DNA from: Dromaius novaehollandiae
Lineage: Eukaryota > Chordata > Aves > Casuariiformes > Dromaiidae
Assembly: GCF_036370855.1 (NCBI RefSeq)
Contig: NC_088101.1
Coordinates: 999,501-1,063,500 of the forward strand
Reading direction: 5' to 3'
Length of the DNA: 64,000 bases
Shown here: positions 45,463 through 56,400 of the stretch, piece by piece
Position numbering within the stretch: position 1 is the first letter of the stretch
Layout: every line of letters starts with the position of its first letter
The notes under the pieces: model-generated
What the model was told of the DNA's origin: nothing
Database searches by the model: none
Seen by the model: only the letters and a program-made list of their open reading frames with translations
Position numbers and translations under genes: made by a program

Positions 45463-46134
45463 TGTTGTCCGAAAAGCGGATTCGTTGCCCGGTGTGCAAT
45501 AAGCCAATAATTACACACTCAGGAGAGACATTTGTTTATTTATTTCAGAGTTGCGCAAGCCTGGGTGCTCGGTGGTTTCTCACAAATCAAGCACACACCC
45601 CCAACTTTTCAAGTAGCATTTATACACTCAAATTGCCAGATTTACGATTTTCCCTTTTACACTGATTGGTTAGTGATTTCTTCATTCCCTGGATCCCACC
45701 CCTGCTTCTCAAGGTCCTGGTCAATTAACACTGCCCCAGCTAGGTCAGTAGATGGTATCTCCCAAGGCCCTGGGGAAGAGGACATAATCCAGACCCCTTA
45801 ATCAGCACTGCTTCAACAGTGAGAGGAAGCTTTGCTTCCCAAGGTCCTGGCGCCCAAGCAGGCCTTATTTCAAAGCCTTGGCATCCTCCCTTTCGGAGAG
45901 TGGGGCACAGGAATGCAGACTGCTTGTAACTCCCTTATCTTTCCAGCCTGCACCAGCTCTGGGGCCCTTTCTTACCGAACTAGGAGCACGGCCTAAGGCT
46001 TCAGCAAATTTAGCTACTCATGCTAAGCAAGTGTGCGGCTACTCATGCTAAGCAAATTCTGTCTAAGATAGAAGTTATCCAAATCTACCTACTTCAAACA
46101 TTCTTTCTGAGCTTCTCAGGGTTGTCTTGTAACA
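45463..46134 (-). repeat. ERV-G 5' LTR
   Basis: 672 bp, same length as the 3' LTR, TG...CA ends, followed by TTAG (46135-46138). Confidence 0.95.
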
Positions 46135-47337
46135 TTAGCACAGGCCTTGCAGTTTCTGAACCTCCTTCTCTAGGAGGGGAGAGGAGGCCCCAAGGGTCTC
46201 TTGGGGAGGAGACCCGGCCTGGTCACCACTGCAGGACGCAGACGACGGACAAGGAGCCCGTGAAGTCGGTGTTGCGCGGAGCAGACTGGGGTGCGGGCGG
46301 CCGGGAGCAGGGCTAAGGTTTTGCTTCACCAGAAAGCAACTGCCTCGCACCACTGAGGCGGGAAAGGGAGCGTGAGGCAGGGCTCCTGGCCTGCCAGGGC
46401 CAATGTGGATGCCTGGCTGTGCTATAAAGCAGCGTTTGGGGCTGCAGACGGTGATGGAGAAGAAGCCGGGGGCACCCGTCCTCAGCCACGGACCCCCTCC
46501 CACAGCTTGCCTGGGCTCTTCTCCATCGCCTTCCCGGCACCAAGGGCGAGCTGGTCCTCAGGCGACCTGGGGCAGCCAGAACCGCTGCCCCTCAGCTAAA
46601 GGCTGCGCGGAGGAGACGCTGGGAGCGGGAGGAGGAGGCACAGCCCAGGCAGAGTCAGACACACAGCCACCACACCCTGAAAGGCAACAAAACCTCACCC
46701 AAGGGCAGGAAAGCAAAGTCCTTCCGGCCCCAGACCAGGCACTCCGGTTTACATTTCTTCCCTCTTGCAGGTTTTCTGCTTTCACTTTCTCTGGCAGGCA
46801 GGGCTTGGGCAATACAAGGGCGATGGGCTCAGAGGCCTGAGAGCGCGAGCACGCGAGCCAGCTCCTCTCTGCCTATGCGGGAGTAAGGGAAGGAGTCAGC
46901 AGAAGGTCCCCCAGCCAGCGCATTTCTTTGGGAGAGTGTGTCTGGTGGGGAAGGGAAGAGCCCCTCTTTGCTCTCCCTCCGCTCACGTCCCCCGCGGCTT
47001 TGCTGGGAGCCCCGGCCGTCTGTGCAGCCTGGAACGGCTGTTGCAACAGCTTCCAAAGGGGAAAGGCCTGAACTGTGGGGGACATCTGCCCATGTCCTCA
47101 GCGGGGGAACACGCGAGCCCTGTGCAGACAGGATTTCTAACCCTTCCTTCAAGGCAATACTCCGAGAGGGGAAAATCCCAAGCACGGGAGCTGACATCCC
47201 AAGCACGGGAGCTGACTCTCCAGCTCACACAGGTCCAGAGGAGGTTTGAGCAGAGGGAAAGCATGCGGGAAATCCCCAGACACATGTCATTCTCAAGCAA
47301 GTTTTTCCACCAGCTCTCGGGTGCTTTAGGCAAAGTC

Positions 47338-47571
47338 CTACGTATGTGAATGCTTCTGGATCGTTAGTCAAGCCAAGGGTAAAACCGAGAGAGCAACCTC
47401 CCCCTTCACCAGGGCGGAAGCGCTGCACCGGGAGCCCCGCTGAGCTGCAGAGCCCATCGTGCTGAGCAGAGTCCGGCCAGGCTGGCCTTTGCCCTTCAGC
47501 TGTGGGGAAGGCAAAGGGCTGCAGTGAGCAAAGGACAACAGCTTTTGGGCAAACCCTTGCAGGCATCCTGG
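47338..47571. other. Segment between unit B and LTR-B, nothing recognised
   Basis: 234 bp with no match to unit A and no recognised coding sequence. It carries the CCTGG target duplication at its right end (47567-47571). Confidence 0.5.
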
Positions 47572-48292
47572 TGTCGCGGCCCGAAGGGAGTCATTGAGGT
47601 CGACCTCCCTCCTCTTGAGGCAAACGACCAAGTTCGTGATGCCCTTGGACTGAATTAAGGTGAAACGACACCAGCCAACCAGTTTTAAGATTTATTAAGG
47701 CAAAATGGAATCACACACGTTTAGGAAAAAGAGAGGAAAAGGGGAAGACAGAGAGAGAGAGAGAGAAAGACAGATATCACCACCCGTGGATCCAGCGGCA
47801 TCCCATTGGTCCTCTTCTCTTGGGAGTCTCGGTGGCGGGGGGGGGGCAGCGGCGGGAAGCTCCCGTCTGGTTCGGCTGATTCTGCTCGAGTTCCTCAGTC
47901 GTCGCAAACAAGCCCCCCCCCATTCACCCAGTCTGCAGTTGTTATAGGTTCTTGCCCCGCCTCCGGGAGGTGCTTCCTCACTTCCCATGCAGATTAACCG
48001 TCATGCGCAGTCCGCCCTCTCGGAACCTTCCAGAAACGGGCTGGGGCATCTGGGGGTCTCCTGCTCTTGCCCAGATGGCAAATGAGTACGTGCGGTTCGT
48101 GCCCTAGAGATGACCTTCTGCCCTTTTCACGCCCTTTTTACCCCGTGCAGGTGCACGAGGTTGTTTACCTCGCGGACGGCTCCCGGGGTCGCTGGCACAG
48201 CATTGCCCGACGCACCTTGGCAGCAGCGGCTTTGCAGCAGCAGCAGCAGCAATGTCGAGACAAAATTGCATATAGAGAACCGGTCCTCTACA
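47572..48292 (-). mobile_element. Solo LTR (family B), diverged copy
   Basis: Plus-strand ends are TGTCGCGGCC and GGTCCTCTACA. The target duplication is CCTGG (47567-47571 and 48293-48297). It aligns with the LTR-B copies in the arms across U3 (tcgtcgcaaacaagccc, aggttcttgcccc, cgtgcggttcgtgcc) but differs in R-U5, where it has tttattaaggc. It contains a tandem GA tract near 47750-47770. Confidence 0.8.
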
Positions 48293-48520
48293 CCTGGGAG
48301 AAATGAAAGGCAAGGCTGCAAGCTGAGGGCAGAGGTGGGGCTCTGAGTTGCCCTAACCCAGAAACCCCGCTCTCCTGGCAGATGAGGAATTTCTCGTCTT
48401 CCCCTCCAGAGCACCGGCTCTCTCACCGCATCACGATGTGCACGGAGCAGCCTAAAGCCCGGGCAGTCTGGGGCACAGGAACGCCCAAATGCCAAGGCAC
48501 AGATGCAGCACCCTTTTCCT
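48293..48520. other. Inner flank of right arm, nothing recognised
   Basis: 228 bp without a recognised gene or element. Confidence 0.5.
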
Positions 48521-48946
48521 GTGCTCCTGGGCCAGAGAGCAGCACAGGCAGTGGTGGAAGTAGCTCCCTTCTTTTCAAGACAGCTGCAGGCCTCCTCGCC
48601 AGGGCCATGGAAGAGAGAGCGGAGGGAGCTTTGAGTCCTCTAGCCCACGTCCCGGGGCCACGCTTCCCGCAGCACCAGGAAGCCCCGTGGAGTTGGTGGG
48701 TAAACCAGGCATGCGTGTGGCATGTGCTACCTGGCATCAGCGCTGGGCAGGCCTGCAACACAGGTGAGGCAGAGCAGGGTCCGCAGAGACGGGGGCCGCA
48801 GCCTTGCCTGGTGCAGTGGGCAGAGCAGGGGCCCGACAGAGCCACTCAGAGCAAGGGGAACCTTTTGTAGCACATTGGGATGTCCCCCTCCCATGAGCAA
48901 AGGCAATGAAGCTTGGGCTTACTGCCCACTCTGGATGGAAACGTGC

Positions 48947-49602
48947 TGTCCCGATCCAATATCGGGAAGGTTTCGTTACGATCCCAAGGGCGAGATTAAG
49001 ACCCTAAAACCAGTCAAATATTGTACAACCTTTTAACTTTATTTTCAGTGGAGTGGGGAGAAAAGGTGGGGAAAGGCGAAGGGGAGAGGGCAACAAGGGT
49101 GAGGGGAAAAGTCAGAGAAAGCTGGAAAAGGAGAAAAGAAACTAGCTACTGCCACTCCGAGTCCGATGATGTGCCGCTGACTCCACTCAAGATCTTCAGT
49201 CGTCGCAAACAAGCCCCGCCCATTCACCCAGTCTGCAGTTTTTATAGGTTCTTGCCCCCCTCTGGGAGGTGCTTTCTCACTTCCCAAGCAGATTAGCTGT
49301 CATGCGCAGTCCACCCTCCCGGAACCTTCCAGAAAGGGGCTGGGGGCATCTGGGGGTCTCCTGCTCATGCGCAGATGGCAAATGAGTACGTGCGGTTCGT
49401 GCCAGACGTGCTGTTCCTCTAGAAGCCGCCTTCTGCCCTTTTTGCCCCCTTTTTCCCCCATGCAGGTGCACGAGGTTGTTCACCTCGCGGACAGCTCCCG
49501 GGGGCGCCGGCGCGGCATTGCCCGATGCGCCTTGGCAGTGGCGGCTCTGCCGCAGCAGCAGCAATGCCGAGACAAAACCGCATTTAGTACCGGTTCTCTA
49601 CA
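48947..49602 (-). mobile_element. Solo LTR (family B), right arm
   Basis: 656 bp, mirror copy of 20845-21500, with the same flanking 5-mers in reverse (CGTGC and CATGC). Confidence 0.8.
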
Positions 49603-49855
49603 CATGCCACAATAGCGTACTTTGCCCCAGAAGGGAAATGCTGACTCTGGACACCCTCCACATCAGCTATGCTTTGACTGTATGGATAGGGCAGACAAGG
49701 GAGGACACCCTGAGACGGGAAGTCCTGCTCCCACACAAACAGTAAGCTTTTGGCACTCAGCAGCGTGAGCACTGCTAGAGAATGGGGCCCTCGCTGCTTC
49801 CAGCAGCTCCTCTGAAACCACCGCAGGGAAGCAGCACATACCCAGAATCCCCAAA

Positions 49856-50033
49856 TGTGGCATACGACAACACGGACCTCAGGTAGGGGAGTGCAAAAGC
49901 TCCTTTATTGAAAACACAATGGCTGGTTATATAGCAATCAAGCTCAGCCACTCCTCCAAGTATCTCCTTGGCATTGTGGCATCTTGTGATAGGTAGGAAG
50001 ACGTCCTCTGATGCCTGGCAGGCGGGCAGGACA
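49856..50033 (-). mobile_element. Truncated LTR-A (3' LTR remnant), right arm
   Basis: It starts TGTGGCATACG directly after CCCAAA (49850-49855) and is cut off at ggcaggacag, where unit-derived ccccagacgg begins. This is the outer end of an ERV-A 3' LTR with its host flank. Confidence 0.8.
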
Positions 50034-50106
50034 GCCCCAGACGGCCTCTCCTGCGGTCACCCTCCAAGAGCCTGACCCACAGGCCTGTCTTGCTTGGCCT
50101 GTGTTG

Positions 50107-50285
50107 GCCCCTGCTCTGGGACATTGGATCCCAGAAAAGTCCAGGTTGGAAGGGTCCTCTGGAGATCATCTGGTCTGACTTTCTCTTGGGAAGCAGGGCC
50201 TTCGATTAGCTTATCCAGAGCCCTGTCAAGGCGAGCCTTGAATATTGCCGGGGACAGGGAGTCCACCACTTCTCTGGGTGTCCTA
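50107..50285 (-). mobile_element. CR1 LINE 3' end fragment, right arm
   Basis: Mirror of 20180-20350, with the ccctgctctgggacattgg junction found in the IRG units that the left arm has lost. Confidence 0.75.
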
Positions 50286-50319
50286 TTCCAACGCAGAAGC
50301 AAAAGAAAATCAAGAGTAG

Positions 50320-50641
50320 TAAGACCAACTTCATTTTACTAATCACTGCCCTCTTTAGATAGAACAAAGAATGAAGTCTTGAACCTTGTCTCAGGTTTTC
50401 TCCAATCAGAAGTTGTAGAGGTTGCTAGTGGAGAAAAAAAAACCAAAAACAAAATAAAAAACATTGTCTTATCTCCTCATGGCACATTTAGCCAATCAGA
50501 TTGTGACTATACCACCCTAAGCAGGCAAGCCTCTGCCTGGCCTGTGTATCGGGCACACTTGCCCTGTAGCTGCCAGTGCGTGTGAATAAAGGCTGTCTGA
50601 AGTAGATGGCTGCTAGTAGCTTTCTGCGACACGAATGTTCA
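50320..50641 (+). mobile_element. LTR-like block (family C), right arm
   Basis: It contains two CCAATCAG motifs and AATAAA at 50585-50590 and ends near tgttca (50641). The 5' limit is uncertain. Confidence 0.4.
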
Positions 50642-50749
50642 GTGGTTCTGATGGTGGAGGAAGTGGTGAGTGATTGTGGTGGGTTAGTCCCTGCTGCAAG
50701 TGGCAGAGGCAGCCGTCTGCTGACCTGACCTGTCATCTAGAGGGGATTG

Positions 50750-51310
50750 CTGCTTGCTGGGGGCTTGGCTCCACAAGGTTGTGGAGAGGCTGCCAAAGCT
50801 TGTCCGCCCCTCTGACTATTACCCGCTGCTGCTCTTCCATGCGAGCACCAGGGATACTGCCATGGCAACTTGGAAAGTATCAAAGCTAGTAGGAGCCCCA
50901 TGTTCACAGGCCCTGATCCTCGTGGGGGACTTTGAGCACCCTGATATCTGCTGCAGGGACCACACAGCAGGGCACAAGCAAACCAGGAGGTCCCTGGAGA
51001 GCATCAAGGGCAGCTTCCAGACACAGGGGCTAGAGGAGCCCTCCAGAAGAGATGCTGTGCCAGACCTTGTGCTTACAAACAAGGCAGGGCTGCTTGGGGG
51101 TGTAAAGGTTGGGGTAGGCCTTGGCTGCAGTGACCATGAGATGGTGGGGTTCAGGACCCGGAGAGGAGGGAGCAGGGCAAACAGGAGGATTACAACCCCG
51201 GACTTCAGGAAAGCAACTTGGGCCTCTTTGGGGACCTGCCTGAAAGAAGCCCGTGGGAGAGGGTCCTGGTGGGAGAGGGGTCCCAGAAAGCTGGTCGATA
51301 TTCAAGGCTC
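50750..51310 (+). mobile_element. CR1 LINE endonuclease-RT fragment, right arm
   Basis: Translation shows LILVGDFEHPDICCRDHTAG, GLEEPSRRDAVPDLVLTNK and GCSDHEMVGF, the catalytic core and C-terminus of the CR1 apurinic-type endonuclease, then LGTCLKEARG. It is open for about 180 codons and continues into inverted MROH 3' sequence at about 51310, so the 333-codon frame is a chimera. Confidence 0.85.
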
Positions 51311-51889
51311 ACCTCCAGGCTGTTTTCCACCCTTTGTCTCCATAAAGAAAGGACACCCAAACATAGCAAAGAAAGAAGGCTGCTGCTTTGAGAAAAAGCA
51401 CAGCAGAAGAGTGAATGGGCAGAACGTGAATGGGACAGGAAGAGCAAGAGGGCTGAGGTTGTCCTTCGACGGAAGGGAGAGGTGCCAGGAACGAGTCAGC
51501 CTGCCCAGCACACTCGGGTGGCCCCAGTGTGCAGAGCACCACAGGATCAGGACTGAGCAGAGCTGCCACAACATCAGCACTTGCGACGTTTTCCTACCTG
51601 CTACAGCGAGACTCTCCCCCGGTCCAGCTGCTTGTGTGTTTGCTGCGGCAGGAGCAGCCGACATGGAAGGGGGGATTTTCTGGCACAGCCATCTCACCTA
51701 CAGGCGGCATTGCTCTGGGCACGCTTGCACAGCCGGAGCACAGGTGCCTGGATGAGGCAAAGATCCGAGCCGCTCCTCTGGTCAGAATTGCCTTTCTCCC
51801 CCTTCTGCAAACTAAAGCAGCACTTGCTTCTCAGCAAGCTGGGTCAGATCTAGGGCAAGAGACTTCCACAGTGGTTGTTCTAAGTGTAC

Positions 51890-51895
51890 TTTATT
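51890..51895 (-). terminator. Poly(A) signal of IRG-C
   Basis: AATAAA on the minus strand. Confidence 0.5.
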
Positions 51896-52968
51896 TTACT
51901 GCTGTGACGGCCGCGCAGCAGCACCCCGGAGCAGGCAGGAGAGGCTGTGTCCTGGGTTGTCCCCACAACACACGTGGTGCAAATGAAGAGCAGAGAGAGT
52001 CCTCCCTAGCCTGGAGCACTGACCATCCCAGGGGGAGATGGCAGGGGCGTCCAAGGGAGAGGGGCAGCGCCAAGAAGGGCGAGGTGTGCATGGCAAGGGT
52101 AGCATGCAGCCCCTGAGGGCTCCATGGGGCTGGCACCTCATGGCCAAGCTGGGACGGGGGCGGGGGGTGTTTTGTGGGTTTGGGTGTGTCACCTTTGGGG
52201 AAAGCAGGTGGCAGCTGCTGGGGCAGCCAGGCAGAAGGCCAAAGTGGGCACTGAGGATGCATGTGGCCAAGGGCAGACGTGGACTTGGGTCTGGGACTCG
52301 CAGACTCCCAGAGCAGCTGGTTTCTCCTCAGCGACGCGGAAGGCAGCACACCAGCCCCAATGGAGACATCTGCCCTGCAGGCAGCCACGCTGGAGAGAGG
52401 CATCCCTGCCACATGGTGCAGGATCTTTGTTCTCCGGGCTGCAAGACTTCTCCTTAACCGGACTGTCCGTCAGCTCTTCAGAAGCAGAGCCTCAGGGAAT
52501 AATCACTGGTGGCCTCCTCGAGGCAGAGATTGTAATCTGAGCCTGCACCCCAGCGCTAGCACCAGGGACACGTGGCTGGGGACTTCACCCAACACACAGG
52601 CCTGTCCCCAGCCTCCCTCGGCATCTATGCTGGAGAGCCCCAGCCCTCAAGTGGCTCCCAAAGGAGATGCCTCTGTGCCCAGACGCTCCTCCCGAGCGGC
52701 TCCTCCTGAACCACAGAGCTTCCAGGTGAGAACGTCTCCTGCTATGCCCACCTCTGCGTCCCCTTGGTCACACTGCTCCTGAGCTGTCCTGGTGCCAAGA
52801 CACACAGCGCTTCAGCAGTTCACCCCACTCCCCGGCACCACCAGAGCACCCCGCAGCACTTCCAGACAGCAAGGCATTGGCCACCCGTGCAGAATGCAGA
52901 TGGCCGGACTCAGCCCCTCTCCCCTCTGCTCTTGGGAGCTCCCCACATTCCTTTCACACACTTTGTGC

Positions 52969-54273
52969 TCAGCTCCCCTTTGGGCTATTCTGACTCGTCC
53001 CCTCTAAAGCCCGCTGCAGAATACGTTCGGCATCAGCAGCAGCATCAGACAGGAAATTCCTCAACAGAAAGAACGTGCTAGGGAAAGCAATTGCTGCCGA
53101 CAACAGACAGCCTATCACAGCCCCCACTATGGGGATGGATTTTAACACAAGCAGTGGATATTGCACAGCACCCCCAAAGCTTTTGGTCAACAGCTTCATT
53201 ACAAGATCCTTGGATATTTCGTGGTGCAGGGGGGACCTCATGACAGCCTTCAGCTCCTCAACAGGCTTGTCCACCTGCTCTGCAAGTTTCTGGAGGGAGT
53301 CCTCAGCCAGGCCAAAGGTCCGGCAGTACTCTTGCAGGGATGTCACCAGGATTGCAATATCAACAGCGGTAGAGAGACCAGGGATGGGAACAGCAGATGC
53401 TCCACAGGACGCAAGGCTTTTCAGCCAGACATACTTCATCAGCTCCTCCTTCTTCTTTCTCAGCACCTCCTTTGAAGTGTTGGCCAGGGACCGTAGGAAG
53501 CTGAGTTTCTTCTGGCTTGGCAGATCATCCAGGAAGGTCCGCAACAGTCTGGGACCATCGTACTTCCTGCCAAAACCATCCCTGCAGACAAGAAAGACTT
53601 GAGGGGAGCTTATGCCCAGCTCTGTCAAGTTACTTTCACAGTCCTGACGGATCCTATCCAGGACTGTCCTCTCATCATAGCGCTGTGACCGGGTCGCAGG
53701 AGCTTCCTTCCCTTTGGCCTTCAGGACTCCCTCCTCATCGTAGAGTCTTTGCTCATTGCTCACGTCCTGATCCACCTTGGAGCGCACAAAGTAGAAATGC
53801 TTCCCCCGAGCCTGAATTGCCTCTGCCAGAATCGCAGCATTGCATGTGAAGCGGCTGGAGGAGATGATGATGAAGAAGTCATAGCGGTCGAACTGCACCT
53901 GCTGCAGGTAGGTGTCTGGTCTGAAATTGGGTGTCCCAATGCCGGGCAGGTCCCAGAAAGTCACGTGGGAGTCCTGGGGGCAAGGATAAGGGCTGCACTG
54001 CACCGTTGTCTCTGTCACTCCAACCTCAGCTGCACCCTGCTCATGGTCCTGCAGGCCACGCACGGCATTGATGAAAGACGATTTCCCGGAGCCTGACTCT
54101 CCTGTTACAGCAATGTGGAGCTGGATCTTTTCTTCATTAGCCAGGATCTCCTGGGCTTTTGTAGCTGCTGCTGTGAGGTCTCCTTTCTCTACTGCAGCCC
54201 TTATCTCATTCACGTCTCCTTCAGAAATATGGGGAAGTGCCTCCACCTCCAAGTCTGCGTCAGCGCTGGCCAT
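52969..54273 (-). CDS. Immunity-related GTPase (IRG family), copy C
   Basis: This is an intact 434-residue copy; the ATG at 54273 is in the same ideal Kozak context. The P-loop, DLPG and SKVD motifs are unchanged. Differences from copy A are A10V, V265N and K276E. V265N needs two base changes in one codon (gacggc to gttggc on the plus strand). A10V and K276E are shared with copy B, which groups B with C on these sites. It is downstream of the right arm, so its 3' UTR now runs toward inverted MROH and CR1 sequence beyond the poly(A) signal. Confidence 0.9.
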   Translation of the reverse strand: MASADADLEVEALPHISEGDVNEIRAAVEKGDLTAAATKAQEILANEEKIQLHIAVTGESGSGKSSFINAVRGLQDHEQGAAEVGVTETTVQCSPYPCPQDSHVTFWDLPGIGTPNFRPDTYLQQVQFDRYDFFIIISSSRFTCNAAILAEAIQARGKHFYFVRSKVDQDVSNEQRLYDEEGVLKAKGKEAPATRSQRYDERTVLDRIRQDCESNLTELGISSPQVFLVCRDGFGRKYDGPRLLRTFLDDLPSQKKLSFLRSLANTSKEVLRKKKEELMKYVWLKSLASCGASAVPIPGLSTAVDIAILVTSLQEYCRTFGLAEDSLQKLAEQVDKPVEELKAVMRSPLHHEISKDLVMKLLTKSFGGAVQYPLLVLKSIPIVGAVIGCLLSAAIAFPSTFFLLRNFLSDAAADAERILQRALEGTSQNSPKGS

Positions 54274-54323
54274 GGCGGCTGCAGTGAGTGGGTGTCCGGT
54301 CAGCCTGGAAGAAGAGCAGAGGC

Positions 54324-54333
54324 TTTCTCTTTC
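54324..54333 (-). promoter_or_regulatory. ISRE-like motif upstream of IRG-C
   Basis: GAAAGAGAAA, as in A and B. Confidence 0.35.
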
Positions 54334-55523
54334 CATTTGCAGCAGCAGAAAGAGGAATTGAGCACAAGGCGTGAGCCCCAGGCAGAGCGTGGGCACCAAA
54401 GCAGCCTGTCCAGCATCCCTGCTACCCCCGTGCCGGCCACAGTGAAGCCCAGCCAAGCCTGGGGTACAAGGAAGGACCCTGAGGCTGTGCATGCTGGGAG
54501 GCAGAAGGAGCCCTGGGGAGCCTGGGCCAAGGTGCTGTGGGGCTGCAGAAGAGGGACGAGAGCTGGGATGGGGTGAGGAAGCAGCAGAAGAGGTATTTGG
54601 GGGCTGCCTCAGAGCTGAGGGACAACGGCTGGGTGGAGGGGGGTGCCTTGTCTCAGAGAGCACTGCCGGGAAATGGGCCCAAGCATGGGGCAGATGGGCT
54701 GGGGGAGCCCCGAGCGGGGTGGCCCGGAGGGTCCCGTCTCTTGCTGGCTGCTTGAAGAGCTCAGGGAAACCTCAGCCCCTGCACCAGGACCAGGCACAGC
54801 ACAGTAAGAACCACCATGTGAACCGGCCCGACCTCCCTTGCGGACCATGGCTTCATCTCCGCACACTCAGACCCCTCTAGGGCAGCCCCAAGCCCAGCCC
54901 CAGCCCTCACGCAGGCGGGACTTGCTTCCGCCACTCGTGGAGCTGGGGGCAGCTCTGAGCACAGGGTGCCAGATGGGGGGCTGCTGGGACCTAAGAGATG
55001 CCCTGCTGCAATCACACACACTCCCTGCAAGGAGACACATGTCCTCCAGGGAGACTGAAGCCCTCTGGAAAGCAAGACCTTCCAGGTCAAAACAAGAAGG
55101 GGGTGAGCGGGCATGGAGGTGGAGGCAGCACAAAACTGCCTGCTCCAATTTGCTCCTCTGGACCATCAACTTCCAGACAACCCCAGTCCCATGGAAACTG
55201 GCATTCTGCTCTTCTTCCCCCGACAAACACAGCACAACCTCTGCCTCATCCCCCGAGGACGCTGCCCACACCCTCGCTCCCTCACACCTCTGCAGCAGTA
55301 CCTGGCGCCTGGGCTGGGCTGCCCAAGGGAGCTCTCACACCTCCGGGCGGCAGCTGAGGACGAACAAAAGGCTCCTGGCTGGCCCACACAAGCCTTGTGC
55401 TCCCGCTCTCCTTCCCTCCCTGCACTCTCCTGCTCTCTCTGAGTTTGCATGTTCAGCCCAGGTGTGGCATGCAGCCAAGAGGGCTGGGTTTGCCTTTAAG
55501 GAGGCTCCTGACAAACCACCCGC

Positions 55524-55533
55524 GGGAGTTTCC
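55524..55533 (+). promoter_or_regulatory. NF-kappaB consensus match, unit C
   Basis: GGGAGTTTCC, conserved. Confidence 0.3.
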
Positions 55534-55837
55534 TCCACAAAGCCAGGGAAGGCAGCTCCGCTGGCGGGGAAAAGTCTCCCTGCTCACTAAGGGCAGGTTC
55601 CTGCAGCAGGCAGGAAGGGCAGGAGGGAGCCCACGTGCACAGCCAGCTCCCCCCACTGCTCCTGCCACGCTGACTCCCCACGGCAGTCCTGCCAGCAGTG
55701 GGTATCGTCTGGGCTCTTGCAGAGGGCCCCTAGCCCTCAGGGGCAGCACAGCCCCAGACGGCCTCTCCTGCGGTCACCCTCCAAGAGCCTGACCCACAGG
55801 CCTGTCTTGCTTGGCCTGTGTTGGCCCCTGCTCTGGG

Positions 55838-56396
55838 ACATTGGATCCCAGAGAAGTCCAGGTTGGAAGGGTCCTCTGGAGATCATCTGGTCTGACTTTC
55901 TCTTGGGAAGCAGGGCCTTCGATTAGGTTTTCCAGAGCCCTGTCAAGGCGAGCCTTGAATATTGCCAGGGACCGGGAGTCCACCACTTCTCTGGCCTTTC
56001 TTTTCCACTGGTCCATTGTTCTTACGGTGAGGGATTTTTTTCCTCATATCCAGCAGCATTTTCCCCCCCAAAAAGCCTGTGCCTGCTGCTGCTTCTCCTG
56101 TCACCATCCATCCTTATGAAGACAGGGCTCTCCGCTCCTCTGTAACTCCCACGTAGGAACCGGCACACTGCGATTAGATCCCCAGCAGCTCGAGCTTCTC
56201 CAGGCTGCAATAGACCCAAATCCTTCAGCTTTTCTCCATAGGCAAGTTCTCCAGCCCTCTAACCACCTTGCTGGCCCTCTGCCAGATGCTCTCCCATTTT
56301 GCAATGTCTCTCTTGAACAGGAGGGACCGAGACTGGACACAGTTGTCCAGGTGTGGCCAAACAAGCACCCAATAACGTGCAATAATCTCATCACTT
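55838..56396 (-). mobile_element. CR1 LINE 3' fragment, unit C
   Basis: Same insertion as in the other units, abutting the solo LTR target duplication. Confidence 0.8.
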
Positions 56397-56400
56397 CATC

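Larger units (their letters stand above)
38260..46134 (-). mobile_element. ERV-G: full-length gammaretrovirus-like provirus
   Basis: The 7875 bp provirus has two 672-bp LTRs (45463-46134 5', 38260-38931 3') and 4-bp target duplications TTAG at 38256-38259 and 46135-46138. Gene order on the minus strand is PBS, gag, pro, pol, env, PPT. By eye the LTRs differ at about 16 positions (~2.4 percent). gag has one frameshift; pol has frameshifts, a stop and a deletion over the RT active site; env is open. It is unlikely to be replication-competent. Confidence 0.95.
32005..47337. repeat. IRG unit B, interrupted by ERV-G
   Basis: It is the second copy of the tandem unit. Relative to A it carries a solo LTR-G (37155-37802) and the full ERV-G (38260-46134). 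Homology to unit A stops at caaagtc (about 47337), before the unit's usual end. Confidence 0.9.
48521..51568 (-). repeat. Right arm of large inverted repeat
   Basis: It is the reverse complement of 18850-21924, ending in MROH 3' sequence fused at about 51568 to unit C. It lacks about 420 bp present at 19085-19500 and has about 380 bp of CR1 endonuclease sequence that the left arm lacks. Confidence 0.9.

Noticed and set aside
48230-48252. Short CAG repeat as a microsatellite gene feature
   Set aside because: It is a short variable run inside LTR-B, with one to five extra units between copies.
50754-51755. 333-codon open frame
   Set aside because: It is a CR1 endonuclease fragment joined to inverted MROH 3' sequence and then unit C sequence, not a gene.
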